7,241 nucleotides of DNA from Chitinophagales bacterium (GCA_015654495.1 JAATGW010000811.1:1-7241), one strand, 5' to 3'. Positions 1 to 7,241 are shown, counted from the stretch's first letter. Translations and numbers: made by a program. Notes: generated by a model not told the origin, from the sequence alone.

Positions 1-1
1 C

Positions 2-2182
2 GGTAGTGAAAAAAATCTCTACCTTTTTTCTTTCGGTTACCTTGATCAGCAGGGGACCTTGCTGAATACTTTTCTGAAAAGATTCACCGCCAGGGTGAAT
101 ACTGAATATAATTACAGGAATAAATTCCGGATCGGAGAAAACCTGCAGCTGAGTTATTCCGAAAATCCTCAATCGGGCAAATCTGTAACGGGAGGGCAAT
201 ATAACAGTGACGCTAACCGGGCATTGATATCAGATCCAGCCCAACCGTTATATGATATTTTTGGCGAGTGGAATCCACTTGGGAATAACAATTCAATAGC
301 TGCCAGCGATAACCCCGTGGGCTCGAGGTATAATGCAAAAGATAACAAAACAAAAAAATGGCAGGCAATTGGGAATGCCTTCCTGGAATTAGATTTTCTT
401 AAATATTTTACCGCAAGAACCAGTTTTGGCGGAACATTTGCGAATTACTATAACTATAGTTTACGGAATGCCAGTTATAATTATCCTAATTCAGGATATC
501 CAAATACATTGAACGAAAGCTCGGGCTATGCATCATCCGGAACCTGGACGACTACTGTAAACTTTTCAAAAAAGTTTGGAGAACACAGTGTTAAAGCTTT
601 TATTGGAACAGAGAGTATCAAAAAATACAACCGGGAAACGGGTGGCAGTGCCTCCGATCTTGCATACTCCGATCCTGATTACTGGTTTCTTTCGAACGGA
701 GATCCGGGTACCAGGGACAATTATAGTTTTGCATCGGATTCCAGGTTATTTTCCTGGTTCAGCAAAATAGATTATTCATTTAAGGAGAAGTACTATTTTT
801 CTTTCAATATCAGGAATGATGGCTCTTCGGTATTCGGCCCTGAAAACAGGTATGGATGGTTTCCATCTGTATCAGCTGCCTGGAGACTTACAGAAGAAAA
901 TTTTTTAAAAAACTCCACCTGGTTATATGAATTGAAATTGAGAGGGAGCTGGGGTAAGACCGGATTCTATGGAAATACCGATCCTGCCAATCAATACACA
1001 TTATATGGTGGAAGTGTTTACGACGCCTTTTATGATATCAATGGGATCAGCTCAGGTAATATTCAGCGGGGATACCGAATGGTGAGAATAGGCAACCCCA
1101 GAACAAGCTGGCAGGAAGATATAGTAACCAATATTGGCCTGGATGCTGTTCTATGGAATGGAAAACTTACGATTGCTGCTGACTGGTATACAAAGGGAAC
1201 AAAAGGCCTGCTCTTCCCGGTTAGTTTGCCGGCGCTTCTCGGCGATATCATCGCTCCAAATGTAAATGTTGGTAATATCAGAAATAAAGGATTTGATCTG
1301 GCTATCGGATCAAAAGGAAATTTTTCAAAAAACCTGAATTGGGATATCCTGGCCACATTTACGCACTATAAAAACAAAATAATCAAACTGAATGAAATTC
1401 CTTTTTTCTTTGACGCATATGATTTAGTAAAAAATGAAGTCGGTTACCCAATCAGTTCTTTTTTCGGATATAAAATAATCGGCTTTTTTGAAGATGATGC
1501 TGATGTAAATAAATCTCCGGTACAACCTGCTGCCGCACCGGGCAGGTTTAAATTTGCAGATACCAATGGCCGTGACTCCAACGGAAAATTAACAGGCACG
1601 CCCGATGGGAAAATCAATGAAGCAGATCGTATTCATTTCGGAAATCCACATCCTGAATTCACTCTGGGACTCAATATCGGGCTCAGTTATAAAGGTTTTG
1701 ATTTTTCTACTTTTTTCTACAGTTCAATCGGAAACGATGTGTTGAATATAGTAAGGCGGGATCTTGAGATTTCACCCTCGGATATAGGAACCAAAACAAC
1801 ACTTTACGATTCCTGGACTCCGGATCACAAGAATGCAACAGCGCCAATAATGGAACGTTCGTACAATTTCTCCAATAAGGCCGAACAGACTTCATATGCA
1901 CTTGAAGATGGCTCATATCTCCGCAACAAATCACTTATACTGGGATATAATTTTCAAAAGAAATTACTGGACAGGATAAAAACTGATAGACTGAGGATTT
2001 ATGTGCAGGTCGTCAATTTATTTACTGTCACCGGGTACAAAGGATTGGACCCGGAACTCTCCAGATCTGGCGGAATCGCATTAAATGATCCTTTTGTCAC
2101 GAATTCCTTTTTTGGTATTGACAATGGAAATTTTCCTAATAATCAAAAGCAGTTTCTGTTTGGTGTCAACCTCGGATTCTAA
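2..2182 (+). CDS. SusC/RagA-family TonB-linked outer-membrane transporter, 5'-truncated by window edge
   Basis: This is the C-terminal part (726 residues) of a SusC-type TonB-dependent transporter. These proteins form an outer-membrane beta-barrel that imports oligosaccharides or other oligomers with a SusD lipoprotein, powered by TonB. The frame is open from the first full codon at position 2, and residues 1-19 already read as family sequence (LYLFSFGYLDQQGT), so the TTG at 59 is not a start. The signal peptide, carboxypeptidase-like N-terminal domain and plug are missing; family members are usually about 1000 residues, so roughly 300 lie upstream. Visible SusC hallmarks are DGSSVFGPENRYGWFPS (about 273-289), LRGSWGKTG, a glycine/aspartate-rich loop at about 520-544 (DTNGRDSNGK... 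DGKINEADR), LEDGSYLRNKSLILGY, and the terminal strand FLFGVNLGF ending in phenylalanine, as expected for outer-membrane insertion. There is no internal stop or frameshift. The substrate is unknown. Family assignment is very secure. Confidence 0.97.
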   Translation, partial: GSEKNLYLFSFGYLDQQGTLLNTFLKRFTARVNTEYNYRNKFRIGENLQLSYSENPQSGKSVTGGQYNSDANRALISDPAQPLYDIFGEWNPLGNNNSIAASDNPVGSRYNAKDNKTKKWQAIGNAFLELDFLKYFTARTSFGGTFANYYNYSLRNASYNYPNSGYPNTLNESSGYASSGTWTTTVNFSKKFGEHSVKAFIGTESIKKYNRETGGSASDLAYSDPDYWFLSNGDPGTRDNYSFASDSRLFSWFSKIDYSFKEKYYFSFNIRNDGSSVFGPENRYGWFPSVSAAWRLTEENFLKNSTWLYELKLRGSWGKTGFYGNTDPANQYTLYGGSVYDAFYDINGISSGNIQRGYRMVRIGNPRTSWQEDIVTNIGLDAVLWNGKLTIAADWYTKGTKGLLFPVSLPALLGDIIAPNVNVGNIRNKGFDLAIGSKGNFSKNLNWDILATFTHYKNKIIKLNEIPFFFDAYDLVKNEVGYPISSFFGYKIIGFFEDDADVNKSPVQPAAAPGRFKFADTNGRDSNGKLTGTPDGKINEADRIHFGNPHPEFTLGLNIGLSYKGFDFSTFFYSSIGNDVLNIVRRDLEISPSDIGTKTTLYDSWTPDHKNATAPIMERSYNFSNKAEQTSYALEDGSYLRNKSLILGYNFQKKLLDRIKTDRLRIYVQVVNLFTVTGYKGLDPELSRSGGIALNDPFVTNSFFGIDNGNFPNNQKQFLFGVNLGF

Positions 2183-2216
2183 CCTTTATTCAATGATGTC
2201 AAAAAAAGCGGGTGAT

Positions 2217-4010
2217 ATGAAAATGTTTCAAAGAGTAGCGATACTGTGCCTGTTGCATCTTTTTTTGTCAAACTGTAAAAAAAACCTGGATCAACCGGCA
2301 CTGGGATTAATTGATGAATCAAAGGTGACCAACCTGAAAGGTGTAGAGGGATTGTTGATTGGTGCATATTCGCTATTGGACGGTGCCGGATTGGGAACAG
2401 TTCCCGGACCCGATTTTGAAACCTGGCATAGTTCGGCTTCTAACTGGATCTATGGAAGCATATCCGGAAGTGAAGCTTATAAAGGGTCTGAGTTGATCAG
2501 TGATGACCAAAGGGAAATATTACAGATAGAGACCTGGCAGAGTACTCCGCAAAACCCATATATGGATAGGAAATGGTCAGCAGTATATGGCGGGGTTCAG
2601 CGGGCCAATACTGTTCTGAGGGTGATGAAAAAAGCAACCGGTATCAGTGCCCAGGATCAGCAACGCATCACTGCAGAAGCCAGGTTTCTCCGGGGGTTTT
2701 TCCATTTCGAAGCGATTAAGATGTGGAATAAGGTTCCCTATGTTGATGAAACAGTTACCTATGAAAATGAAAATTATTTTTTACCGAATGATACATTGAT
2801 CTGGGGCGCGATTGAAAATGATTTCAGATTTGCGATGATGAATTTGCCCGGAATAATGCCAGCTGTTGGAAGAGCGAATAAATATGCAGCCGAGGCTTTC
2901 CTCGCAAAGGCACTCATGTTCCAGGGAAGAATTGATCAGAATAAATATATACTGGCAAAATCACTTTTAGAAGATCTGATCAATAACGGTATTACTGCGG
3001 GAGGTTTAACATATGCATTATTACCAATGTATGCAGACAACTTTAATCCGGCAACAAAGAATAGTTCCGAATCTGTTTTTGCAGTTCAGAATTCAGTGAA
3101 TGACCGCGCATATGGAACCAATGGAAACATCGGCGATGTGTTGAATTTTCCAAACAATTTTTCCGCGCCCGGGCAATGTTGCGGTTTTTTTCAGCCTAGC
3201 CAATACCTCGTTAATCATTTCAAAACAGACCCTGCAAATGGTTTGCCCGATCTGGATCATTTCAATGAAACAGACGTGAAAAATGACCAGGGACTAAACT
3301 CTTCCGATCCGTTCATCCCATATACAGGTTCGCTTGATCCGAGAATTGACTTTACAATTGGAAGGAGAGGAATACCTTATCTCGATTGGGGCAATCATCC
3401 CGGCAAGGATTGGATCAGGGATATCAACATGGGTTTCGGGCCTTATAGTCCAATAAAGAACAGTTATAAAAAATCACAACAGGGGCATTTATCAGATGCG
3501 AATTTCTGGACGACCGGATCAACTGCATTGAACGTAAATCTTATTCGTTTTGCAGACGTACTGTTATGGTTAGCCGAAGCAGAGGCCGAATCAGGCAACC
3601 TCGGAAAATCTATGGAATATGTAAACAGAGTCCGGTCCAGGGCTGCCGATCCTTCAGTCTGGGTACAAAGTAATTCAGGAGCTTTTGCACCCTATGCAGC
3701 CAATTATAAAGTTGGATCATATCAGAGCGCGGATTGGATCAGCAAAGAATTTGCATTGAAAGCCATCCGTTTCGAACGTATGCTCGAAATGGGTATGGAG
3801 GGTCATCGGTTTTTCGACCTCGTGAGATGGGGTATCGCATACCAGGAGATCAATAAATACCTGGAAAAAGAAAAGACAATCAGAACTTACCTGGCGGGAG
3901 CACAATTCAAAAAAGGCGTTCACGAATATTTCCCGATACCGCAGAAACAGTTTGATCTTAGTGCCGGTGCAGACGGTATCCCTAAATTAAAACAGAACCC
4001 TGGTTATTGA
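2217..4010 (+). CDS. SusD/RagB-family nutrient-binding outer-membrane lipoprotein
   Basis: This is a complete 597-residue SusD-like lipoprotein, the surface-exposed ligand-binding lid partner of the preceding SusC-like barrel. The chosen ATG gives a short basic n-region, a hydrophobic core, and the lipobox LSNC with the lipidated Cys at residue 20, followed by KK. In-frame ATGs at 2193, 2196 and 2223 are alternatives; none has a clear Shine-Dalgarno, but an A-rich run (2201-2207) lies just before 2217. Family landmarks in order are LKGVEGLLIGAYSLL (40-54), VQRANTVL (127-134), the TPR-like segment AEARFLRGFFHFEAIKMW (153-170), NKYAAEAFLAKALM (221-234), RFADVLLWLAEAEAESG (444-460), VNRVRSRA (469-476), IRFERMLEMGMEGHRFFDLVRWG (517-539) and the C-terminal FPIP...LKQNPGY. 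A Cys pair (321-322, GQCCGFFQPSQ) lies in the middle domain, where ligand contacts usually fall; I recall the same motif in Chitinophagaceae homologues. The 34-base spacing from the SusC stop implies cotranscription. The ligand cannot be inferred. Confidence 0.96.
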   Translation: MKMFQRVAILCLLHLFLSNCKKNLDQPALGLIDESKVTNLKGVEGLLIGAYSLLDGAGLGTVPGPDFETWHSSASNWIYGSISGSEAYKGSELISDDQREILQIETWQSTPQNPYMDRKWSAVYGGVQRANTVLRVMKKATGISAQDQQRITAEARFLRGFFHFEAIKMWNKVPYVDETVTYENENYFLPNDTLIWGAIENDFRFAMMNLPGIMPAVGRANKYAAEAFLAKALMFQGRIDQNKYILAKSLLEDLINNGITAGGLTYALLPMYADNFNPATKNSSESVFAVQNSVNDRAYGTNGNIGDVLNFPNNFSAPGQCCGFFQPSQYLVNHFKTDPANGLPDLDHFNETDVKNDQGLNSSDPFIPYTGSLDPRIDFTIGRRGIPYLDWGNHPGKDWIRDINMGFGPYSPIKNSYKKSQQGHLSDANFWTTGSTALNVNLIRFADVLLWLAEAEAESGNLGKSMEYVNRVRSRAADPSVWVQSNSGAFAPYAANYKVGSYQSADWISKEFALKAIRFERMLEMGMEGHRFFDLVRWGIAYQEINKYLEKEKTIRTYLAGAQFKKGVHEYFPIPQKQFDLSAGADGIPKLKQNPGY

Positions 4011-4030
4011 AGGTTTACTATGTTGTATTC

Positions 4031-4135
4031 TCTATGTTTCCTATGTGTCTATGTGGTTCAAATCACGGCGCCTTTTTGAACCACATCCACCTACGTTTCA
4101 CTACGGCGGACAAGCAGACACATAGATAATATAGA
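4031..4135. repeat. Long imperfect intergenic palindrome built on CTATGT units
   Basis: The left arm at 4041-4062 (outer CTATGTGTCT, inner ATGTGGTTCAAA) is exactly complementary to two right-hand blocks: inner 4075-4086 (TTTGAACCACAT) and outer 4116-4125 (AGACACATAG). The inner loop is 12 bases (4063-4074). Pairing continues outward imperfectly: 4031-4040 against 4126-4135 has seven matches in ten plus a possible G-U pair. CTATGT recurs at 4018, 4032, 4041 and 4049 on the left side, and again at 4168 just before the kinase start. The right arm is broken by 29 extra bases (separate entry). The structure lies in the only sizeable non-coding gap. I recall similar ACCACATAGACACATAG-type intergenic repeats in other Bacteroidota genomes but cannot search for them. 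It could form an RNA hairpin that limits read-through from the SusC/SusD operon, but no T-run follows the stem, so a classical intrinsic terminator is not supported. I see no good TAnnTTTG promoter element in the gap. Confidence 0.85.
4087..4115. repeat. 29-base segment interrupting the right arm of the palindrome
   Basis: Removing these 29 bases restores an uninterrupted 22-base right arm fully complementary to 4041-4062, so they read as an insertion into a pre-existing palindrome. The boundaries are unique: moving the segment one base either way breaks a pair. The segment starts CCACCTACG and ends CTACGGCGGACAAGC. Its ends CCACC and GGCGG can pair at four of five positions, and CTACG occurs twice exactly ten bases apart (4091 and 4101). 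It is richer in GC than the arms around it. It resembles small CCGCC...GGCGGACAAG intergenic repeats that I recall from various environmental bacterial genomes, but that resemblance is from memory. The alternative, loss of 29 bases from the left arm, is less likely because the left arm keeps regularly spaced CTATGT units. Confidence 0.6.
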
Positions 4136-4174
4136 AAGAAAGAAATCCCGCGATACAATTAAACTATCTATGTT

Positions 4175-7100
4175 ATGCTGAACCGACTGCTTTTCTTTTT
4201 ATTTTTCACCCTGTTCACCAGGGATGCCCATGCGCAGGAAAAATTCAGAGCGGTATATTGGGGCATCCAGGATGGTTTATCGCAGGCTTGCGTTTATAAT
4301 ATTCTGAAAGACCGGGATGGATTTTTATGGATGGGAACACAGGGAGGATTAAGCCGGTTTGATGGCAGTGAATTCAGGAATTATTATTACGACCCACAAA
4401 AACCAGGGACGATCAATGCCGAAAATACGAGCTTCGGGATGGTTGAAGATAGTTTGCATAATATATGGGTCGGTACAAACAGAGGATTATACCGTTATGA
4501 CAATAATGCCGATACATTTACCCGTTTTCTAAAAGCTTTTCCATTTTGGGCTACAAAGAATGAACTCTTCTGTTTCGATGAGTCAGGTCCCATAATTACA
4601 ATCAATACAAATAGTTTCGAAAAAAAATCCATCGCTACGTTAACGCCTGCCGATTCGGTTGGTGAAGGCTTACAACTGTTTTCAACTATCTATGATGAAA
4701 AAACAAAAAGCCTGTGGATACTAAGGACACGGCGCGATAATAATGGCTGGCATGGTAATGGACTCCTGCAGATTTCAATTGCTACGGGTGAAAAGAATTA
4801 TTATGACTGGAAATGTTATAAAAATATTCCAGGGCATGAACATTCGGCTGAGGCTATGCGTTATGATCGGGAAAGGAATTCCCTTTGGATAAATAGTGCG
4901 GAAGGATTGATGCAGTTTACGCTCGCTGATAAAAAATTTCATTTTATCGGTGCCTTGAATGATTTCTTTACTGCAAAAGATTATAACCGATGGCTCGGTA
5001 TTACTCTGGATACAGCAGGTCGGGTATGGTTGGCGACAATACCGAAAGGTGTAGTCATCTATGATCCTTCGGACAAATCTGTAACATACCCCTTTTCAGA
5101 AGGATCAACTTTACAGAAAGAGATTTCCGAAAATAATGCAGTTTTATATTGCGATAGGGATGGCATAATCTGGTCAGGTTTCTGGCTTGGAAAAGGGCTT
5201 TATCAGATCCTTCCTTTTTCACCGGCCTTTAAACACTACAAAACGAATCCGTCTGCAACTCATGGTTATGGCATTGGCACAATTTATAATTTTAAGAATG
5301 CAGGCCAGGGTAAAGTATGGATCGGATCTGTTGATGGGATCCACAGAATATTTGATACCCATACCGATACCTTCCGGTTAATTCCGGAAAAAGATCTCCC
5401 ACCTGCTTTGCATCACGAGCCGATCATTCCATTATTGATTGATACAATCAGCAGGAAATCTTTTTTATTTGGTTTTTCCAAAGGGACATGGGTCCTGGAT
5501 ATGAAAACAAATGGCGGGTTACCGTTGACTTTAAAAGGATCGGATGATCAGGAGATTCTCACTCCGGGATGGAACCTGGCGGGAGTCACTGAGTTTAAAG
5601 ATGGATTAATGTTCAGTGTCGTTGAAAACGATAGGCAACATATATTTCTTGTGAGTGGTGATTCCACGATAGCTCATGAAAGTTTTTCTTTTCCCATTGA
5701 ACCAGGTAACCGATTTGAACTGAAGCTGGCTAATGACCGCTTTATGTTTTTAAAAGGACCTGATGATAGAGGAAACCTGACCTACAACCTTCGGAATAAT
5801 ACATGGGTGAAAAGTTCTAATCCACTCGATAGTGTTCCATGGAGGGAAATAATCTATAACCCCAAAGATCAGAGCTATTGGGTGGTAGTACTAAAGCAGC
5901 TGATCCATTACAGCAGCGAATTCAAAGTGATTGACCAGTACTCAACTTCAGAAGGGCTTCCCGAACATGATATTTTTAGTTTGTTAATTGATTCAAAAAA
6001 TAATATCTGGTTCAATACAGACCGGTCCATTCATCAGCTGAATACAGAAACAAAAGTATTTTCCACCTTAACTGAAAAAGATGGTTTTCAATCCCAGAAT
6101 TTTTCCCCGAATGCTTATATGTTTATGGCTGCCGACGGCGATATTTACCTGGGTGGCGGGGGCGATCAGGAAGGTTTTATGCGGATAAGGCCCGGCAGAT
6201 ACAGCAACACGCCATCATCAATTTATTTAAAATCGCTGGAAGTAAATCAAAAACAGTTTTTGCTTCCCACGGGGGCCAATAATCTGCAGGAATTATCGCT
6301 CCGGTATTTTCAGAACAGTATAACGATTGAAACCGGTATTGTGGATTTTTATTCAAAAGGGAGAAGCAATATCCGGTACAAGGTTGAAGAGATCAATGAT
6401 AACTGGCAGTATGGTCCGGCAAATTATACCATACGTTACGATGGTTTGTCGCCTGGGAAATATACGCTGCAGATGCAATCTTCCAATGCGGCCAATGAAT
6501 TTATCGGCCCCGTTAAAACCCTGCTTATCCATATCAGTCCACCCTGGTGGAATACCTGGTGGGCATACTTAATTTATACACTGCTTTTTCTTGCAGCATT
6601 GCGCACATTCAGCCATTGGCGTGAGCGAACACTACGCAGAGACAATGAAAAACTCGAAGTGAAGGTTGATCAAAGAACGAAAGCACTGAATTTATCATTG
6701 AGTGATTTAAAGGCAGCTCAATCCCAGCTTATACATGCCGAAAAAATGGCAAGTCTGGGTGAACTTACTGCAGGTATTGCACATGAAATTCAAAACCCCT
6801 TGAACTTCGTCAATAATTTTTCGGAGGTGAGCGGGGAACTGATTGTTGAGGCAGAAGCCCTCCTGGCAGGCTACGGCGGGCAAGGCAGCAGGCAGCAGGC
6901 AGGAGAGAACAGCCCTGCAGTTGCAGAGTTGCTGACGGATATCAGACAGAATCTGGAGAAAATCAATCATCATGGAAAACGTGCCGATGCGATTGTAAAA
7001 GGAATGCTGCAGCATTCGCAATCTGCAAAAGGAATAAAGGAACCGACAGATATTAACGCGCTGGCAGATGAATATCTTCGGTTGGCATACCATGGGTTCA

Positions 7101-7241
7101 GAGCAAAAGATCCGGCATTTCACGCAGAGTTGAAAACTGACTTTGATGATTTGATCAGTGAAGTAAATGTTGTGCCACAGGATATCGGCAGGGTGTTGCT
7201 TAATTTATATAACAATGCGTTTTATGCAGTGAGGGAGAAAC
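4175..7241 (+). CDS. Propeller-type periplasmic sensor histidine kinase, 3'-truncated by window edge
   Basis: The frame is open from the ATG at 4175 to the right edge (1022 codons, no stop). The start is chosen because it opens a signal peptide (hydrophobic run at residues 5-14, AHA at 18-20 before Gln21); the ATG at 4170 is out of frame and stops at once. Residues ~21-690 are a periplasmic sensor with repeated two-component-regulator propeller motifs, for example DGFLWMGTQGGLSRFD (49-64), NIWVGTNRGLYRYD (96-109), RVWLATIPKGVVIYD (283-297), KVWIGSVDGIHRIFD (380-394) and NIWFNTDRSIHQL (610-622). A Y_Y_Y-like domain (~712-788) ends at ISPPWW, followed by one membrane helix (~793-811) and a linker coiled coil. 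The phosphoacceptor is His870 in GIAHEIQNPLNF. The ATPase domain begins with the N-box NLYNNA (Asn1010, Asn1014); the G boxes lie outside. Whether receiver or AraC-type domains follow is not visible, so it could be a classical or hybrid kinase. It probably senses products imported by the upstream SusC/SusD pair (inference from context). The segment at ~895-915 looks like extra sequence. Confidence 0.95.
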   Translation, partial: MLNRLLFFLFFTLFTRDAHAQEKFRAVYWGIQDGLSQACVYNILKDRDGFLWMGTQGGLSRFDGSEFRNYYYDPQKPGTINAENTSFGMVEDSLHNIWVGTNRGLYRYDNNADTFTRFLKAFPFWATKNELFCFDESGPIITINTNSFEKKSIATLTPADSVGEGLQLFSTIYDEKTKSLWILRTRRDNNGWHGNGLLQISIATGEKNYYDWKCYKNIPGHEHSAEAMRYDRERNSLWINSAEGLMQFTLADKKFHFIGALNDFFTAKDYNRWLGITLDTAGRVWLATIPKGVVIYDPSDKSVTYPFSEGSTLQKEISENNAVLYCDRDGIIWSGFWLGKGLYQILPFSPAFKHYKTNPSATHGYGIGTIYNFKNAGQGKVWIGSVDGIHRIFDTHTDTFRLIPEKDLPPALHHEPIIPLLIDTISRKSFLFGFSKGTWVLDMKTNGGLPLTLKGSDDQEILTPGWNLAGVTEFKDGLMFSVVENDRQHIFLVSGDSTIAHESFSFPIEPGNRFELKLANDRFMFLKGPDDRGNLTYNLRNNTWVKSSNPLDSVPWREIIYNPKDQSYWVVVLKQLIHYSSEFKVIDQYSTSEGLPEHDIFSLLIDSKNNIWFNTDRSIHQLNTETKVFSTLTEKDGFQSQNFSPNAYMFMAADGDIYLGGGGDQEGFMRIRPGRYSNTPSSIYLKSLEVNQKQFLLPTGANNLQELSLRYFQNSITIETGIVDFYSKGRSNIRYKVEEINDNWQYGPANYTIRYDGLSPGKYTLQMQSSNAANEFIGPVKTLLIHISPPWWNTWWAYLIYTLLFLAALRTFSHWRERTLRRDNEKLEVKVDQRTKALNLSLSDLKAAQSQLIHAEKMASLGELTAGIAHEIQNPLNFVNNFSEVSGELIVEAEALLAGYGGQGSRQQAGENSPAVAELLTDIRQNLEKINHHGKRADAIVKGMLQHSQSAKGIKEPTDINALADEYLRLAYHGFRAKDPAFHAELKTDFDDLISEVNVVPQDIGRVLLNLYNNAFYAVREK
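6865..6905 (+). repeat. GC-rich repeated tract inside the kinase gene
   Basis: This short tract inside the kinase reading frame contains GGCAGG (6865-6870), then CTACGGCGGGCAAG (6871-6884), then a tandem 7-base unit GGCAGCA at 6884-6890 and 6891-6897 with a partial third copy. It encodes a Gly/Gln/Ser-rich stretch (about AGYGGQGSRQQAG, residues 898-910) between the phosphoacceptor helix and the LEKINHHGKRADAIVKGML helix. Its composition differs visibly from the AT-richer code around it. The 7-base unit is not a multiple of three, so gain or loss of one copy would shift the frame. It may be simple low-complexity sequence in a variable loop. Confidence 0.55.

Noticed and set aside
59..61. TTG at 59 as the start of the SusC-like gene
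   Set aside because: The same frame is open back to position 2 and encodes conserved SusC sequence before this codon; the gene is cut by the window edge.
1063..1356. 97-residue minus-strand frame within the SusC-like gene, and other short frames of 60-80 codons
   Set aside because: All lie opposite or out of frame within strongly supported genes and show no family features of their own.
1559..1633. Dockerin or EF-hand domain in the SusC-like protein (Asp/Gly/Asn-rich loop)
   Set aside because: A DxNGDGKI-like loop is a normal extracellular feature of SusC barrels; there is no paired EF-hand arrangement.
2085..2216. An upstream start for the SusD-like protein overlapping the SusC 3' end
   Set aside because: Starting at 2085 would place about 44 residues before a well-formed lipoprotein signal; the signal and lipobox fix the start near 2217 (2193, 2196 and 2223 remain minor alternatives).
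4033..4040. Bacteroidota promoter -7 element (TAnnTTTG) at TATGTTTC, and a second near match TACGTTTC at 4092-4099
   Set aside because: Each matches seven of eight bases, but neither has a TTTG-type -33 element at suitable spacing, and both sit inside the repeat structures.
4051..4086. Intrinsic terminator after the SusD-like gene
   Set aside because: The 12-base-pair stem is AT-rich and is not followed by a T-run; the T-run at 4073-4077 falls at the loop-stem junction. A role in limiting read-through is possible but not supported as a classical terminator.
4011..4174. CRISPR-like or tandem array in the intergenic gap
   Set aside because: The CTATGT units are only six bases with irregular spacing and no spacer-repeat structure; the region is explained by a palindromic repeat.
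6707..7123. 138-residue open frame on the minus strand inside the kinase
   Set aside because: It lies wholly opposite conserved kinase code and encodes a cysteine-rich, family-less product with no supporting start context; it is a shadow of the kinase reading frame.

Overview
The window looks like a chromosomal piece of a Bacteroidota bacterium, most likely from the Chitinophagaceae or a close relative. The evidence is a tandem SusC/SusD outer-membrane pair, a lipoprotein signal ending in LSNC followed by lysines, and a periplasmic-propeller sensor kinase whose H-box region (GIAHEIQNPLNFVNNF) is of a type I associate with that family. Base composition is moderate (roughly 40-45% GC by eye), and I see no compositional break at gene scale. 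Taxonomy is an inference from protein character; there is no rRNA or other marker gene here.

Layout: all genes are on the + strand. (1) Positions 2-2182 hold the C-terminal ~726 residues of a SusC/RagA-type TonB-dependent outer-membrane transporter, cut by the left edge. (2) Positions 2217-4010 hold a complete SusD/RagB-type surface lipoprotein, 34 bases downstream and almost certainly in the same operon. (3) Positions 4011-4174 are a 164-base intergenic gap filled mainly by a long imperfect palindrome (about 4031-4135). One arm of it is interrupted by a 29-base segment that looks like a second, smaller repeat. (4) Positions 4175-7241 hold a long sensor histidine kinase: signal peptide, two-component-regulator propeller repeats, Y_Y_Y domain, one membrane helix, dimerisation/phosphoacceptor region and the start of the ATPase domain. 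It stays open to the right edge and is cut there.

How the parts fit: SusC and SusD form the usual outer-membrane pair, in which SusD binds a glycan or other oligomer at the cell surface and acts as a lid on the TonB-driven SusC channel. The adjacent kinase has the periplasmic architecture used in this phylum to sense oligosaccharides derived from such uptake, so the three genes plausibly form part of a polysaccharide-utilisation-type locus with its own sensor. No glycoside hydrolase, lyase, sulfatase or peptidase is in view, so the substrate cannot be named.

I found no convincing new biological system. The most unusual item is the repeat-within-a-repeat between susD-like and kinase genes. 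Second is a short GC-rich, repeat-rich tract inside the kinase dimerisation region, which may be an in-frame insertion. There are no tRNA, rRNA, CRISPR, insertion-sequence or phage features that I can support.
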